Source: Bacillus sp. EB01
GTDB taxonomy: Bacteria > Bacillota > Bacilli > Bacillales > Cytobacillaceae
DNA: 64,000 bases
Direction: 5' to 3'
Assembly (NCBI RefSeq): GCF_000613125.1
Contig: NZ_HG964497.1
Span: 4,810,378 to 4,874,377, forward strand
In this document: in pieces, positions 26,711 through 35,561 of the stretch
Layout of the letters: each line of letters begins with the position of its first letter
Numbering within the stretch: position 1 is the stretch's first letter
Translations under genes and position numbers: made by a program
Notes under the pieces: generated by a model
What the model was told of the DNA's origin: nothing
The model's database searches: none
What the model saw: only the letters and a program-made list of their open reading frames with translations

Positions 26711-27040
26711 ATGGATGGTCATAAGAAAACGTATTATGTTTCAATAGCAAATGGCGAGATTTCTCAAAGTGCGACTAGTTCACCCTGGAATTTTAAGATT
26801 GAAGCAACCGATGAAGAAATTACAACCTTACGGGAATATTTTGATGAAAATTATACCCATGAGTTAGGCAATTTTGTCAGAGCGCATATCCCATATCTGG
26901 AATACCACCATGATAAGGATAATGACGCTTATGATATCAGTATGCAAAAGATATACAGTATGATTCATGATCTTGGGGACGAGCAGGCAAGGAATCACAT
27001 TGAATCAATGGGTATTCTAAACCAGCCGCCCAACCCCTAA
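26711..27040 (+). CDS. Conserved Bacillaceae protein of unknown function
   Basis: 109-aa cytoplasmic protein. The first part (TYYVSIANGEIS) looks like a beta hairpin; the rest is helical and rich in His, Asp and Glu, with HIPYLEYHHDKDNDAYD near residue 65. The ATG at 26711 is preceded by AGGGAGGG; an upstream TTG/ATG in the same frame has no ribosome site. Some relatives are annotated as hydrolases, but I see no catalytic motif. It converges on the lipoprotein gene with four bases between the stops. Confidence 0.7.
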   Translation: MDGHKKTYYVSIANGEISQSATSSPWNFKIEATDEEITTLREYFDENYTHELGNFVRAHIPYLEYHHDKDNDAYDISMQKIYSMIHDLGDEQARNHIESMGILNQPPNP

Positions 27041-27044
27041 GTTT

Positions 27045-27875
27045 CTAGCGGGTTTGTTCAAGTACAGTATCCGGAACAGAAATCTCAGTAAGTGAATTAA
27101 AGTTTGTATAAACTCCATCAAGTTCCTGGATTAGCTTTACAGGCTTTGAATTTGAGGACCATTCCATTTCTATCTTTACATTTAACCGCGAAGGATAGAA
27201 GGTTTTTTTATTAAGAGCGATTTCATAATCTAAATCTTTAATCGAGAGATTGGCGAGAAGCTCTTTATTGTCCCGCAAATCAGAAGGCAGCGTGCTTTTT
27301 GCAAATTCCTGCATACCTTGGTTGCTGTCAGTTGCTTTCAACATGACAACATATTCTTCTTCGCCTTCCTTTAACTCAAAATTCCCTTCATAATGTGAAG
27401 CCTTGTTGAGTTCGGCTGCGGGATTAAGCTTGCCGGCAGCGGCAGATAGGGCTTTTTCCGCGGAAGAGGCCGGATGCTTTGTCCACAACCTATTTCTGCT
27501 GTCATATACAAACATTCCTTGTTCGGTAAAGTACGCTTCTGTAAGATAGGGGATTTCTCCTCCTTCCATCCTCATTTCCGACTTTTGGTGGAAGGATAAA
27601 GGATTCGTCATTACATCAGTATTTAGGACTGAAGACAGTTTTATGTCTTTTTGTTCATTCTGTTCTGAAATTAGTTGTTCAATTGTCAAATTAACTGACA
27701 GACTATCAAGGAATTCAAAGGCTTTCTCTGCTTCTTGGAGGACCTGAATGGCTGTTAATTCGATATCCATGGTATCTGCCGGCTTTATCTCTGAGACACT
27801 TTCATCTTTGGTAGAGCATGCGGATAGTACAAATAGAAGGAAAATTCCTGTGATAAAGTTTGCTGTTTTCCCCAA
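27045..27875 (-). CDS. Lipoprotein of the DUF6612-like family
   Basis: 276-aa secreted lipoprotein. The signal peptide (TANFITGIFLLFVLSAC) has the lipobox LSAC at Cys20. The mature part has the beta-rich pattern of LolA/outer-sheet-like lipoproteins (EMRMEGGEIPYLTEAYF, MFVYDSRNRLWTKHP, VNVKIEMEW-like strands). The start is TTG at 27875 with GGGGAGGAGG in front. The family name is from memory; the function is unknown. Confidence 0.78.
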   Translation of the reverse strand: MGKTANFITGIFLLFVLSACSTKDESVSEIKPADTMDIELTAIQVLQEAEKAFEFLDSLSVNLTIEQLISEQNEQKDIKLSSVLNTDVMTNPLSFHQKSEMRMEGGEIPYLTEAYFTEQGMFVYDSRNRLWTKHPASSAEKALSAAAGKLNPAAELNKASHYEGNFELKEGEEEYVVMLKATDSNQGMQEFAKSTLPSDLRDNKELLANLSIKDLDYEIALNKKTFYPSRLNVKIEMEWSSNSKPVKLIQELDGVYTNFNSLTEISVPDTVLEQTR

Positions 27876-28034
27876 ATGTGTCCTCCTCCCCGGTAGTTTC
27901 GAACGTTACTCTCTTTTTAGCCTATCCTTAAAATGTAAAACATGATTTTACAAAAATAATTGATGCCAATTCTTTTTAAAGCTACCATTAAAGTAATGAT
28001 ACAGCTACCATTTCTATTTTGCGAGGGTAAATAT

Positions 28035-28517
28035 ATGGTCGAGTTTAAAGACATTAATGGGAACAGAATTGAGCTTTCTTTTTCGAAAAGTACCTTTTCC
28101 GGGCTGGCAGGGCATGTATTAATCATGTGCGAGTTTAATGGCAGATGGCTGTTGACAAAGCACAGCGTAAGGGGATTGGAATTCCCAGGAGGTAAAGTAG
28201 AACAGGAAGAAACCCTTGAAGAAGCTGCACAAAGGGAAGTAAATGAAGAAACAGGCGCAATCCTCAAAAAGCTCTTATGGATTGCGGATTATCGCGTAAC
28301 GGACAAGGACACTGGTGAGTCTTTCGTAAAGGCGGTTTTCTGGGGAATTGCCGACAGGATTGAACAAAAGGAGACATATTACGAAACAGAAGGGCCAACT
28401 TTGCTTAAAGGAAATCTCGATCTGGAACGGCATGGCCAAAAGTTCAGTTTTATTATGAAGGATGAAGTCATAGGAGAGTGCCTCAAACAATTGGAAAAGT
28501 TCAGGGGAGAACAATAA
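28035..28517 (+). CDS. ytkD: Nudix hydrolase YtkD
   Basis: 160-aa Nudix protein. The Nudix box runs from GGKVEQEETLEE to REVNEETG (about residues 56-78) with all metal-binding glutamates present. B. subtilis YtkD removes oxidised nucleotides such as 8-oxo-dGTP and has RNA 5'-triphosphatase-like activity. The frame is open 25 codons upstream, but the family N-terminus (MVEFKDINGNR) starts at the ATG at 28035, preceded by GCGAGGG. Confidence 0.9.
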   Translation: MVEFKDINGNRIELSFSKSTFSGLAGHVLIMCEFNGRWLLTKHSVRGLEFPGGKVEQEETLEEAAQREVNEETGAILKKLLWIADYRVTDKDTGESFVKAVFWGIADRIEQKETYYETEGPTLLKGNLDLERHGQKFSFIMKDEVIGECLKQLEKFRGEQ

Positions 28518-28561
28518 TGGACGGCCGGCATAAAAGTGCTCGGCCGTATTTTTCTACCAGT

Positions 28562-29368
28562 CTATTCTTTTACAAGCTTTCTTTCAACCAGGGCTACAAG
28601 CTGATACATAAGGGTTGCGAATACGGCTATAACAAGCAGTGAGAGCAGGACCAGGGTGAAATTGAACACCTGGAATCCGTAAATAATCATATAGCCAAGG
28701 CCTTTCGAGGAAGCCAGGAATTCCCCAACAATGACACCGACCCATGAAAGGCCGACATTTACCTTCAAGGTCGAGATGATTGTCGGAAATGAAGCAGGGA
28801 GAATTGCTTCCTTAAAGCACTGAAACCTCGTTGCCCCGAAGGTCTGTAAGACTTTCAGGTAATTGGGATCGACTTCCCTGAAAGAGGTGTAAACGACGAT
28901 GGTAGTGATTATGATTGATATAATCGCTCCCATTGAGATGATTGAAGCAAAACCAGGACCCATTGCAACTATTAAAATTGGCCCTAGCGCGACTTTAGGC
29001 ATGGCATTCAGGACAACAAGATAAGGGTCTAAAATTCTTGATAAAAGCGGGGACCACCAAAGGATGGCTGCAATCAATGTTCCCAGGAACGTTCCCAACA
29101 GAAAACCGGCGACCGTTTCCGTCAGGGTTATGCCGAGGTCAGCAAGAAGTGTCCCGTCCTGCAGTTTTGTTAAAAGCAATTGCCATATTTTTGTTGGTGC
29201 GCTGAAAATGAGCGGATCAACCCATTCCTTGCGGCTGCTGATTTCCCAAACAGAGAAAAACGCGGCAAATATTAGAAGCTGATAAAATCGGACTAAAAGC
29301 TGTTCTTTTTTTAGGTTCTTTAAATATTGAGCATGCTGGGAGCTGATAAGGGTCTGAGGGTTATTCAA
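28562..29368 (-). CDS. ytlD: ABC importer permease YtlD
   Basis: 268-aa permease of the nitrate/sulfonate/taurine (SsuC/TauC) type with about six membrane helices and the EAA loop ([21 protein letters not shown], centred near residue 185). It carries the substrate together with YtlA and YtlC. The TTG at 29368 overlaps the ytlC stop by eight bases and has AAGGAGCTGGAG before it; it gives the same N-terminal length as the B. subtilis protein. The longer frame up to 29434 would lie inside ytlC. Confidence 0.88.
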   Translation of the reverse strand: MNNPQTLISSQHAQYLKNLKKEQLLVRFYQLLIFAAFFSVWEISSRKEWVDPLIFSAPTKIWQLLLTKLQDGTLLADLGITLTETVAGFLLGTFLGTLIAAILWWSPLLSRILDPYLVVLNAMPKVALGPILIVAMGPGFASIISMGAIISIIITTIVVYTSFREVDPNYLKVLQTFGATRFQCFKEAILPASFPTIISTLKVNVGLSWVGVIVGEFLASSKGLGYMIIYGFQVFNFTLVLLSLLVIAVFATLMYQLVALVERKLVKE

Positions 29369-30125
29369 GTGACTCCAGCTCCTTCCATATTTCTTTAAAC
29401 AATTTTCCATAGCTTTCGTGGTTTCTAGTATCAAATGGCTGGAGTTTTCTTAATTCCTCAGGAATATCAAAAACTTTATGGATGCGGCCCGGGCTTGCCG
29501 AAAATAAGTAAACACGATCGCTCATGGCAATGGCTTCTCCAATATCATGTGTCACCAGGATAGCTGTCTTTCCCAAACTTTTTAACGTTGTTAATACAAG
29601 GTCCTCAAGCTTTAATTTCGATTGGTAGTCCAGTGCGGAGAATGGCTCGTCAAGCATGAGCACCTTTGGTTCGGCTGTAAGTGTCCGGGCAAGGGCAGCC
29701 CGTTGCCTCATTCCTCCAGATAGCTGTTTAGGTAACTTTTTTTCAACTCCTGGCAACCCAATATCCTCCAGAAGCTTTATTGCCTGGGCCTTCCTTTTCA
29801 CTGTTAAATTTTTCGATAGTTTGAGGCCAATTAGGACATTTTCCTCGATTGTCTTCCATGGGAACAGATAATCCTGCTGAAGCATATATCCAATATCGCT
29901 CCTAGCCTGTTCGATTTCCTTGCCGCCAAGCTGAACTTTGCCCTCTGTTGGATTAATCAGGCCGGCAATGATTGAAAGCAAGGTCGTCTTTCCACAGCCA
30001 CTCGGGCCCAGGAAGGAAATGAACTCTCCCTCCTCAACAGAAAGAGTGATATTGGAGAGGGCCGTAACCGCCATATCTTTTGTAAAATAGGTGTGGCTAA
30101 TTCCTTCAATGGATAGGAAACTCAT
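29361..30125 (-). CDS. ytlC: ABC importer ATPase YtlC
   Basis: 254-aa ATPase with Walker [10 protein letters not shown] (about 40-48), Q-loop [10 protein letters not shown], signature LSGGMRQR and Walker [13 protein letters not shown]. It is the SsuB/TauB type. ATG with GAAGGAGGCCGC in front. It forms an operon with ytlA upstream and ytlD downstream. Confidence 0.93.
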   Translation of the reverse strand: MSFLSIEGISHTYFTKDMAVTALSNITLSVEEGEFISFLGPSGCGKTTLLSIIAGLINPTEGKVQLGGKEIEQARSDIGYMLQQDYLFPWKTIEENVLIGLKLSKNLTVKRKAQAIKLLEDIGLPGVEKKLPKQLSGGMRQRAALARTLTAEPKVLMLDEPFSALDYQSKLKLEDLVLTTLKSLGKTAILVTHDIGEAIAMSDRVYLFSASPGRIHKVFDIPEELRKLQPFDTRNHESYGKLFKEIWKELESLE

Positions 30126-30167
30126 GCAGCGGCCTCCTTCGCTTTGTTTTATCTCAATTGGTTATCC

Positions 30168-30199
30168 ATAATGGAGGGCCTGAATCACGCCCTCCATTA
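30168..30199 (-). other. Intercistronic stem-loop between ytlA and ytlC
   Basis: AATGGAGGGC and GCCCTCCATT form a 10-bp perfect stem in the gap after the ytlA stop. No T run follows on the minus strand, so it is more likely an mRNA-stabilising hairpin that lets the binding protein be made in excess than a terminator. Confidence 0.6.
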
Positions 30200-30208
30200 A
30201 AGGAAATG

Positions 30209-31213
30209 TTATTTTACTTTTTCAGCTATCTCTGTGTTCACGAGTGTTTCATGCTCAATCCTCTTAGGGAGCTCTCCTGCTTCATCCATGATATTCTGGA
30301 GGTTATCCCATTCTTCTTGATCAAGGATGGGGTCCGTTGCGAATGAACCCTGGCTCTTGTATCGTTCAATAACCGTTGCCATTATATCGAGGTCTGTGTC
30401 TTCGAAGTAAGGCTGAATCGCTTTTGCAATTTCTTTTGAATCAGTATCCTGAACCCATTGCTGTGCTTTGTAGATCGCTTTAGTGAAGCTTTCAATGGTT
30501 TTAGCGTTTTCTTTCATATAGCTTTCTTTTGCCATAAAAGTGGTATAAGGAATATGTCCGGACTCGGTTCCAAATGAAGCAATAACATGGCCTTTTCCTT
30601 CTTTTTCAAATATGCTGGCAGTTGGTTCAAAGAGCTGAACAAAGTCGCCTGTCCCGGATGCAAAGGCTGTCGCGATGTTCGCGAAGTCGATATTCTGGAT
30701 TAGAGTTAAATCTTTGTGCGGGTCAATTCCGTGTTTTTTTAAAACAAACTCGCCTGCCATCTGAGGCATGCCGCCTTTGCGTTGGCCAAGAAAGGTAGTG
30801 TCTTTCAACATATCCCAGGAAAAGTTATCGATTTTTTCACGGGCTACGAGAAAAGTCCCGTCCGTTTGTGTTAGCTGGGCAAAGTTGATGACTGGGTCAC
30901 TTGAGCCCTGTGCCTGCACATAAATGGATGTTTCAGATCCGACAAGGGCGATATCAGCACCATTGGAGAGAAGGGCAGTCATAGTTTTGTCGCCTCCAGG
31001 TGTTGTCGTTACCTGCACATCCAGCCCCTCGTCTTTAAAAAAGCCTTGTGCAAGGGCAACATATTGAGGAGTGTAGAATAGTGAATGGGTTACTTCTGCA
31101 ACACGCACCTTTTCAAGCTTTTTCTCTGCGGGTTTATCCTGGCAAGCTGCAAGGGGCAATGCAAGAAGCAAAGCAATCAAGAGCAGGTAACTTCTCTTGA
31201 ACCGTTTGAACAT
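30209..31213 (-). CDS. ytlA: ABC importer substrate-binding lipoprotein YtlA
   Basis: 334-aa lipoprotein with lipobox LPLAAC (Cys24). It is an SsuA/THI5-like binding protein: VAEVTHSLFYTPQYVALAQG near 40-59 and the LLSNGADIALVG stretch that lines the ligand cleft. Relatives bind sulfonates, nitrate or thiamine precursors, and the ligand of YtlA is not known. No TPP or S-box element lies upstream, so the sequence gives no hint of ligand. The ATG has GGGAGGT before it. Confidence 0.9.
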   Translation of the reverse strand: MFKRFKRSYLLLIALLLALPLAACQDKPAEKKLEKVRVAEVTHSLFYTPQYVALAQGFFKDEGLDVQVTTTPGGDKTMTALLSNGADIALVGSETSIYVQAQGSSDPVINFAQLTQTDGTFLVAREKIDNFSWDMLKDTTFLGQRKGGMPQMAGEFVLKKHGIDPHKDLTLIQNIDFANIATAFASGTGDFVQLFEPTASIFEKEGKGHVIASFGTESGHIPYTTFMAKESYMKENAKTIESFTKAIYKAQQWVQDTDSKEIAKAIQPYFEDTDLDIMATVIERYKSQGSFATDPILDQEEWDNLQNIMDEAGELPKRIEHETLVNTEIAEKVK

Positions 31214-31321
31214 AGTGGTTTACCTCCCGAATTAAATGAATTGGGCTAAGTGCCTGTGATATCGTATGAAACAGAAATGATTGTGTGAATGCCCATAAGG
31301 GGAAAATAAGGAGGAAATTGA

Positions 31322-32113
31322 ATGGAAAAAGCAGTCGATGGAAAAATCATCACAATGGATACATTCCCATCTCCAAATCCTGATATTGGTTTATGGCTTG
31401 TTACATATATGTCAGGCGGTTTAAAGGTAAAAGGCCTCCTCGCAAAGCCCCTTAAAGGAGATACATTTGATGCATTTTTGTATTTGAGGGGCGGAATAAA
31501 AAATGTAGGAAAAGTACGGCCCGCAAGAATTGCTCAGTTTGCTTCTGAGGGCTTTGTAGTTTTTGCGCCTTTTTATAGGGGCAACCAGGGAGGAGAAGGC
31601 GACGAAGACTTCGCAGGTGAAGACCGGCTTGACGCTTTCTCCGCTTTCCAATTACTAAAGGGAATCCATGGAGTCACTCATATCCATATTTTTGGTTTCT
31701 CAAGAGGAGGAGTTATGGCATTACTAACTGCCCTTGAGTTTCCTGAGTCTGCATCTGTCGTTACATGGGGCGGTGTAAGTGATATGAGCCTCACCTATGT
31801 GGAGCGTGAAGATTTAAGAAGGATGATGAAGAGGGTCATCGGAGGAACCCCGGTGAAATATCCAGAACGGTATGAAAGCAGGACACCGTTATACGAGCTG
31901 GAACGGCTTGTGCCACCGGTATTGATTATTCATGGTGTTCATGATGATAATGTATCAATCGACCATGCCTACAGGTTGGAAAAACGGCTCAAAGAACTTG
32001 GAAAGGAACCGGAAACGTGGTACTTCGATGACTTTACTCACTACTTTCCCCCGGCCGTAAATAGAAAAGTCGTCAAAGACCTCTGTGCATGGATGAAAAG
32101 GCAGGCAAAGTAG
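31322..32113 (+). CDS. ytmA: Alpha/beta hydrolase YtmA (prolyl-oligopeptidase family S9)
   Basis: 263-aa hydrolase. The nucleophile elbow is GFSRGG (serine near 127), the acid lies in GVHDDNVS and the catalytic histidine in FTHYFPP close to the C-terminus. The N-terminal half has YLRGGIKNVGKVRP before the oxyanion loop. It lacks the beta-propeller of true prolyl oligopeptidases. Substrate unknown. The ATG is preceded by AAGGAGG. It is divergent from ytlA. Confidence 0.85.
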   Translation: MEKAVDGKIITMDTFPSPNPDIGLWLVTYMSGGLKVKGLLAKPLKGDTFDAFLYLRGGIKNVGKVRPARIAQFASEGFVVFAPFYRGNQGGEGDEDFAGEDRLDAFSAFQLLKGIHGVTHIHIFGFSRGGVMALLTALEFPESASVVTWGGVSDMSLTYVEREDLRRMMKRVIGGTPVKYPERYESRTPLYELERLVPPVLIIHGVHDDNVSIDHAYRLEKRLKELGKEPETWYFDDFTHYFPPAVNRKVVKDLCAWMKRQAK

Positions 32114-32127
32114 TGGTACTATATAAG

Positions 32128-32243
32128 AAAAGCGCAAGCGCATTGATCAGCCCCGACCAGCCTAAGACGGGACCCGCAGGAGGGCCTGCCCTCCGGAGGG
32201 GCACGGCTTAAGACCTCGAGGGGCTAGGCGCTGAAGCTAGACA
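32128..32243 (+). repeat. Dispersed intergenic repeat, copy with a GC-rich interior
   Basis: It begins AAAAGCGCAAGCGC and ends GGCGCTGAAGCTAGACA, the ends shared with the copies at 32557 and 38926. The interior is unrelated to those copies and contains GGAGGGCC/GGCCTGCCCTCC palindromes. It sits just after the ytmA stop. Confidence 0.7.
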
Positions 32244-32307
32244 ATTCTTCTAAAAAGAAAAGCATTCTGTTACTAGCAACAAAAGGATGGAAAAAGGAGG
32301 AACAGTT

Positions 32308-32550
32308 ATGGGGATGCCTCTTGAACTCAACACCATGATTGTGACAAAAGGCAAGGAACAAAGAATTGAGGAAAACTTGTTTATCCTCGAAAAGGCAGGA
32401 TACCGGCTTTATCCTATTGATATCCCAATCGATATCAGAAGGACAATTGATGCCGATTCAAGTGGGACAGCGAAAATTAAGAAGGTTGAATGGGAAGGCG
32501 CGTTAACGCGGATTACCTATGAACTCACTTCACTTTATTCACCAAATTAA
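32308..32550 (+). CDS. ytmB: YtmB, DUF2584 family protein
   Basis: 80-aa cytoplasmic protein that matches the Bacillus YtmB family: MPLELNTMIVTKGKEQRI at the start and a core of beta strands (YRLYPIDIPIDIRR). Function unknown. The ATG at 32308 has AAAGGAGG before it; an ATG seven codons upstream lacks one. It lies between two copies of the dispersed repeat. Confidence 0.85.
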   Translation: MGMPLELNTMIVTKGKEQRIEENLFILEKAGYRLYPIDIPIDIRRTIDADSSGTAKIKKVEWEGALTRITYELTSLYSPN

Positions 32551-32556
32551 CAGAAA

Positions 32557-32700
32557 AGAGGAAGCGCCTTGGTCAGCGCCGTATGAACTGGAGGGCCTCG
32601 AAGGAGATAAAGGAAACACAATGAGCGCAAGCGAATCGATGTTGACTTATCGTAACGAGGGGACCGAAGTACACTAGGCGCTAGGCGCTGGAGCTAGACA
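32557..32700 (+). repeat. Dispersed intergenic repeat, 140-bp copy
   Basis: It is nearly identical to the repeat at 38926-39074: about six differences over the 134 bp that begin GCCTTGGTCAGCGCCGTATG. It ends GGCGCTGGAGCTAGACA. Another copy with a different interior follows directly at 32706. Confidence 0.8.
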
Positions 32701-32705
32701 AAAAA

Positions 32706-32886
32706 AAGCGGAAGCGCCTTCGTGACAGGCAGAAGGCGCCTCGCAACAGGCAAAAATTGCCTCCGAGACAGGCAATCGCCTCGAGGCAGACAAAAATCGC
32801 CTGTCACTGCGATGATTATTCATGGTAGCATTTCTTTGTGTCACTGCGATGATTATACTGCTGGAGCTATCATTGTGGAGCTAGAC
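32706..32886 (+). repeat. Dispersed intergenic repeat, GACAGGC-rich copy
   Basis: It begins AAGCGGAAGCGCC and ends GTGGAGCTAGAC. The interior carries several GACAGGC / GCCTGTC palindromic words and a direct repeat of CACTGCGATGATTAT. It stands head-to-tail with the copy at 32557. Together with that copy it fills the space between ytmB and pckA. Confidence 0.6.
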
Positions 32887-32907
32887 GTAAGAAACTCAAT
32901 AAAAAGC

Positions 32908-32943
32908 AAAAAAAGAGGCTTCTCACAGGAAAGCCTCTTTTTT
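32908..32943 (-). terminator. Terminator of pckA
   Basis: AAAAAGAGGCTT and AAGCCTCTTTTT pair around a CTCACAGGA-type loop. A and T tracts on both sides suit termination of pckA on the minus strand (stop at 32953). Confidence 0.85.
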
Positions 32944-32952
32944 GTCCAGGAA

Positions 32953-34539
32953 TTATTGCAATGGACCGCCAAGCTGTTCGATGGTAGGGTCGACGCCTTG
33001 AAACTTTTTAAAGTTTTCACGGAACTGGGCTGCCAATTCTGTTGCCTTGCGCTTATACTCTGCAGCATCCTGCCATGTTTTCTCCGGCTGTAGGACCGCA
33101 TCGGGAACTCCCGGTACATGAAGCGGTACATAAAGGCCAAAAATCTCATCGCGGACTGTATCAATATTGTTGAGTTCGCCTCCAAGTGCAGCCTGGATCA
33201 TGGCCCGTGTGTAGCTTAGCTTCATCCTGCTGCCAACTCCGTACTCTCCGCCGGTCCATCCAGTATTAACGAGAAAGACCTTTGAGTTATGCTCAAGGAT
33301 TTTTTCTCCAAGCATTTCTGCGTACCGGTTTGCTGGAAGCGGAAGGAAAGGAGCTCCAAAGCATGTAGAGAAGGTGGCTTGAGGCGATGAAATGCCCCGT
33401 TCTGTTCCGGCCAGCTTTGACGTATATCCGCTTAGAAAATGGTACATAGCCTGTTCCTTTGTTAGTTTTGAAATCGGAGGGAGTACCCCAAATGCATCCG
33501 CTGTAAGGAATACAATTGTATTTGGATGGCCAGCAACGCTTGGTGTAACGATATTACGAATTGCTTCTAGCGGATAAGCAGCCCTCGTGTTTTCTGTTAA
33601 TGTGCCATCATCATAATTAGTTTCGCGGGTGTCCAAGTTGACCGCAACATTTTCAAGTACTGCCCCAAAACAGATGGCGTCAAAAATTTGAGGTTCTTTT
33701 TCTCTTGAAAGGTTGATGGTCTTGGCATAGCAGCCGCCTTCAATATTAAATACCCCATTGGATGACCAGCCGTGCTCATCATCTCCAATCAGACGGCGGT
33801 TGGCGTCGGCTGAAAGCGTTGTCTTTCCAGTTCCCGATAACCCAAAGAATAAGGCGACATCTCCTTCCATGCCCACGTTCGCTGAGCAATGCATCGGCAT
33901 GATCCCGGATTCAGGGAGGAGGTAATTCATAACTGAGAAAATAGATTTTTTCATTTCGCCTGCATATTCAGTTCCACCAATAAGAACGGTTCTTTTTTCA
34001 AAAGAAATGATGATGAATGTTTCTGAGTTTGTTCCATCAAGTACAGGATCGGCTTTAAAGCCGGGAGCTGAAATGACCGTGAATTCCGGTTTATTTGAAG
34101 AAAAATCTGTATGGCCAGGACGGATGAACAATTGGCGGGCGAATAAGTTATGCCAGGCATATTCATTGATAACCTGAATAGGCAGTTGGTATTTCTTATC
34201 AGCACCGGCATAACCGTTAAAAACAAAAAGTTCATTTTTTTGTTTTAAATACTCAATTACTTTATTATATAAGGTAGTAAAGTTTTTTTCGGAAATAGGG
34301 CGGTTAATCTTGCCCCAGTCAATCTTGCCTCTGATAGATGGCTCGTCGACTATAAATTTATCTTCTGGAGAGCGTCCAGTGTATTTACCGGTCGAAACGG
34401 ATACTGCACCTGTTGAAGTAAGGATGCCTTCCCCGCGGCTAAGAACTTTTTCGACGAGTTGGGGTACAGAAAGTTGGGTAAGTATGTTTTCCCCGTTTAA
34501 GAGATTGCTCAGGTTCTCTGGAATTTGTACTCCGTTCAT
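32953..34539 (-). CDS. pckA: Phosphoenolpyruvate carboxykinase (ATP)
   Basis: Gluconeogenic enzyme that turns oxaloacetate and ATP into PEP, CO2 and ADP. The 528-aa protein has the kinase-1 P-loop GLSGTGKTT (about 233-241), the [11 protein letters not shown] metal site just after it, the [10 protein letters not shown] segment near residue 53 and the [15 protein letters not shown] signature. Length is normal. The ATG is preceded by AAAGGGGAAA. It is divergent from the DCC-family gene at 34667, and metK lies next in line, as in B. subtilis. Confidence 0.97.
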   Translation of the reverse strand: MNGVQIPENLSNLLNGENILTQLSVPQLVEKVLSRGEGILTSTGAVSVSTGKYTGRSPEDKFIVDEPSIRGKIDWGKINRPISEKNFTTLYNKVIEYLKQKNELFVFNGYAGADKKYQLPIQVINEYAWHNLFARQLFIRPGHTDFSSNKPEFTVISAPGFKADPVLDGTNSETFIIISFEKRTVLIGGTEYAGEMKKSIFSVMNYLLPESGIMPMHCSANVGMEGDVALFFGLSGTGKTTLSADANRRLIGDDEHGWSSNGVFNIEGGCYAKTINLSREKEPQIFDAICFGAVLENVAVNLDTRETNYDDGTLTENTRAAYPLEAIRNIVTPSVAGHPNTIVFLTADAFGVLPPISKLTKEQAMYHFLSGYTSKLAGTERGISSPQATFSTCFGAPFLPLPANRYAEMLGEKILEHNSKVFLVNTGWTGGEYGVGSRMKLSYTRAMIQAALGGELNNIDTVRDEIFGLYVPLHVPGVPDAVLQPEKTWQDAAEYKRKATELAAQFRENFKKFQGVDPTIEQLGGPLQ

Positions 34540-34666
34540 GTTAATTTAATTTCCCCTTTAAGATATTTTAGTGAATCCTCATCCCGAAAACAGTATAACA
34601 CATTAGCATAAATGGGGTATATTATTAAACGTTTGATTAATTTAAAAAAATGGAGGCGGTTACGGC

Positions 34667-35032
34667 TTGCTTGCGCTCTATGATGGAAACTGTGCTTTAT
34701 GCAAAGCTTCAAAGGAGAAGTCAAATAAACTTGACTGGTTAGGAAGGATTCAGTGGATTTCGTTGCAGGAGTATGAAAAAAAGGGCCTGCAGCCTTCTTT
34801 TCAGGCGGTAGACTTGAGGCGGGAGCTCCATCTTATAGAAGGTGTGAAGCTTTATAAAGGCTTTTTTGCCGCTAGAAAAATGCTCCTCCAATTTCCGTTA
34901 ACCATATTGCCAGCCCTCCTGCTCTATATTCCCTTCGCATCACTCATTGGTATTCGAATCTATAACTGGATTGCCAGGAATCGCTACAAATGGATGGGAA
35001 CAACCTGTGAGGATGGAAGTTGCTCACTTTAA
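34667..35032 (+). CDS. DCC-family thiol-disulfide oxidoreductase-like protein (DUF393)
   Basis: 121-aa protein with the YDGNCALCKAS motif at its start (DxxCxxC, residues 6-12), the mark of the DCC family with a thioredoxin-like redox pair. A hydrophobic stretch (about 72-95) may touch the membrane, and the end has another cysteine pair in TTCEDGSCSL. It starts with TTG at 34667, preceded by TGGAGGCGG. Physiological role unknown. Confidence 0.83.
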   Translation: MLALYDGNCALCKASKEKSNKLDWLGRIQWISLQEYEKKGLQPSFQAVDLRRELHLIEGVKLYKGFFAARKMLLQFPLTILPALLLYIPFASLIGIRIYNWIARNRYKWMGTTCEDGSCSL

Positions 35033-35095
35033 TCAAGTTTTTCCCACCATGTTTGCCATTTTGCCAAAAACTAATTAAAAATTTGGTTAAATCCA

Positions 35096-35123
35096 TTGAC
35101 ATGCCTCTTGAGTATGATAATAT
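35096..35123 (+). promoter_or_regulatory. Promoter of the metK S-box transcript
   Basis: TTGACA (35096-35101), then 16 bp, then TAATAT (35118-35123) with an extended TG before it. The predicted start near 35130 is about 13 bases before the riboswitch. Confidence 0.65.
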
Positions 35124-35139
35124 TTACCCTTGAACGGAT

Positions 35140-35320
35140 ACTCTCTTATCCTGAGCCGGTGGAGGGACAGGCCCTACGAAGCCCGGCAACCTGCTGAAAA
35201 GCGACAGTTTTCAGAAAAGGTGCCAACCTGACGCAAGGCGATTGCCTTGAACGATAAGAGTGAAAGGCGCTAATCATTCAATTGAACCTTTCCTCTAACC
35301 AGGGAAGGTTTTTTATTTTG
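35140..35320 (+). promoter_or_regulatory. SAM-I (S-box) riboswitch with terminator
   Basis: The closing helix is CTCTTATC (35143-35150) with GATAAGAG (35253-35260). The conserved core is visible: GAGGGACAGGCCC..CGAAGCCCGGCAACC, then GGTGCCAACCTG. A terminator follows at 35285-35318 (AACCTTTCCT with AGGGAAGGTT, then T run). SAM binding is known to favour the terminator, so metK expression falls when SAM is plentiful. Confidence 0.95.
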
Positions 35321-35386
35321 TTCCCGCTCAATTTAGGCAGTGGTATACATATTTAGACATAAAAACCCTATGTTTACTTCATACTA

Positions 35387-35500
35387 CTTAGGGAAATGAG
35401 TACCGTGACCGAGGTTTTCGGCTGGCCGGATCGTGTCCTAAGCTGACCTCATTTAATTAAAACTAGCCGCTAAATCTGGAGGCTTAGTTGCTCCAATAGG
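35387..35500 (+). ncRNA. Candidate structured segment between the S-box and metK
   Basis: CTTAGG (35387-35392) can pair with CCTAAG (35437-35442), and AAATGAG (35394-35400) with CTCATTT (35448-35454). These pairs cross, as in a pseudoknot. A small CCGA/TCGG hairpin lies inside and a TGGAG/CTCCA hairpin follows near 35477-35495. About 240 bp separate the S-box terminator from metK. This was judged by eye and is not a recognised family. Confidence 0.35.
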
Positions 35501-35561
35501 AGAGTGAAATTTGTTTTAATTTTTACTGTTCTATCAGTTAAAAAATATAGGAGGAATCCAG

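Noticed and set aside
31214-31321. TPP or S-box riboswitch before ytlA
   Set aside because: The ytlACD transporter resembles thiamine or sulfonate importers, but the short divergent spacer has none of the conserved core sequences.
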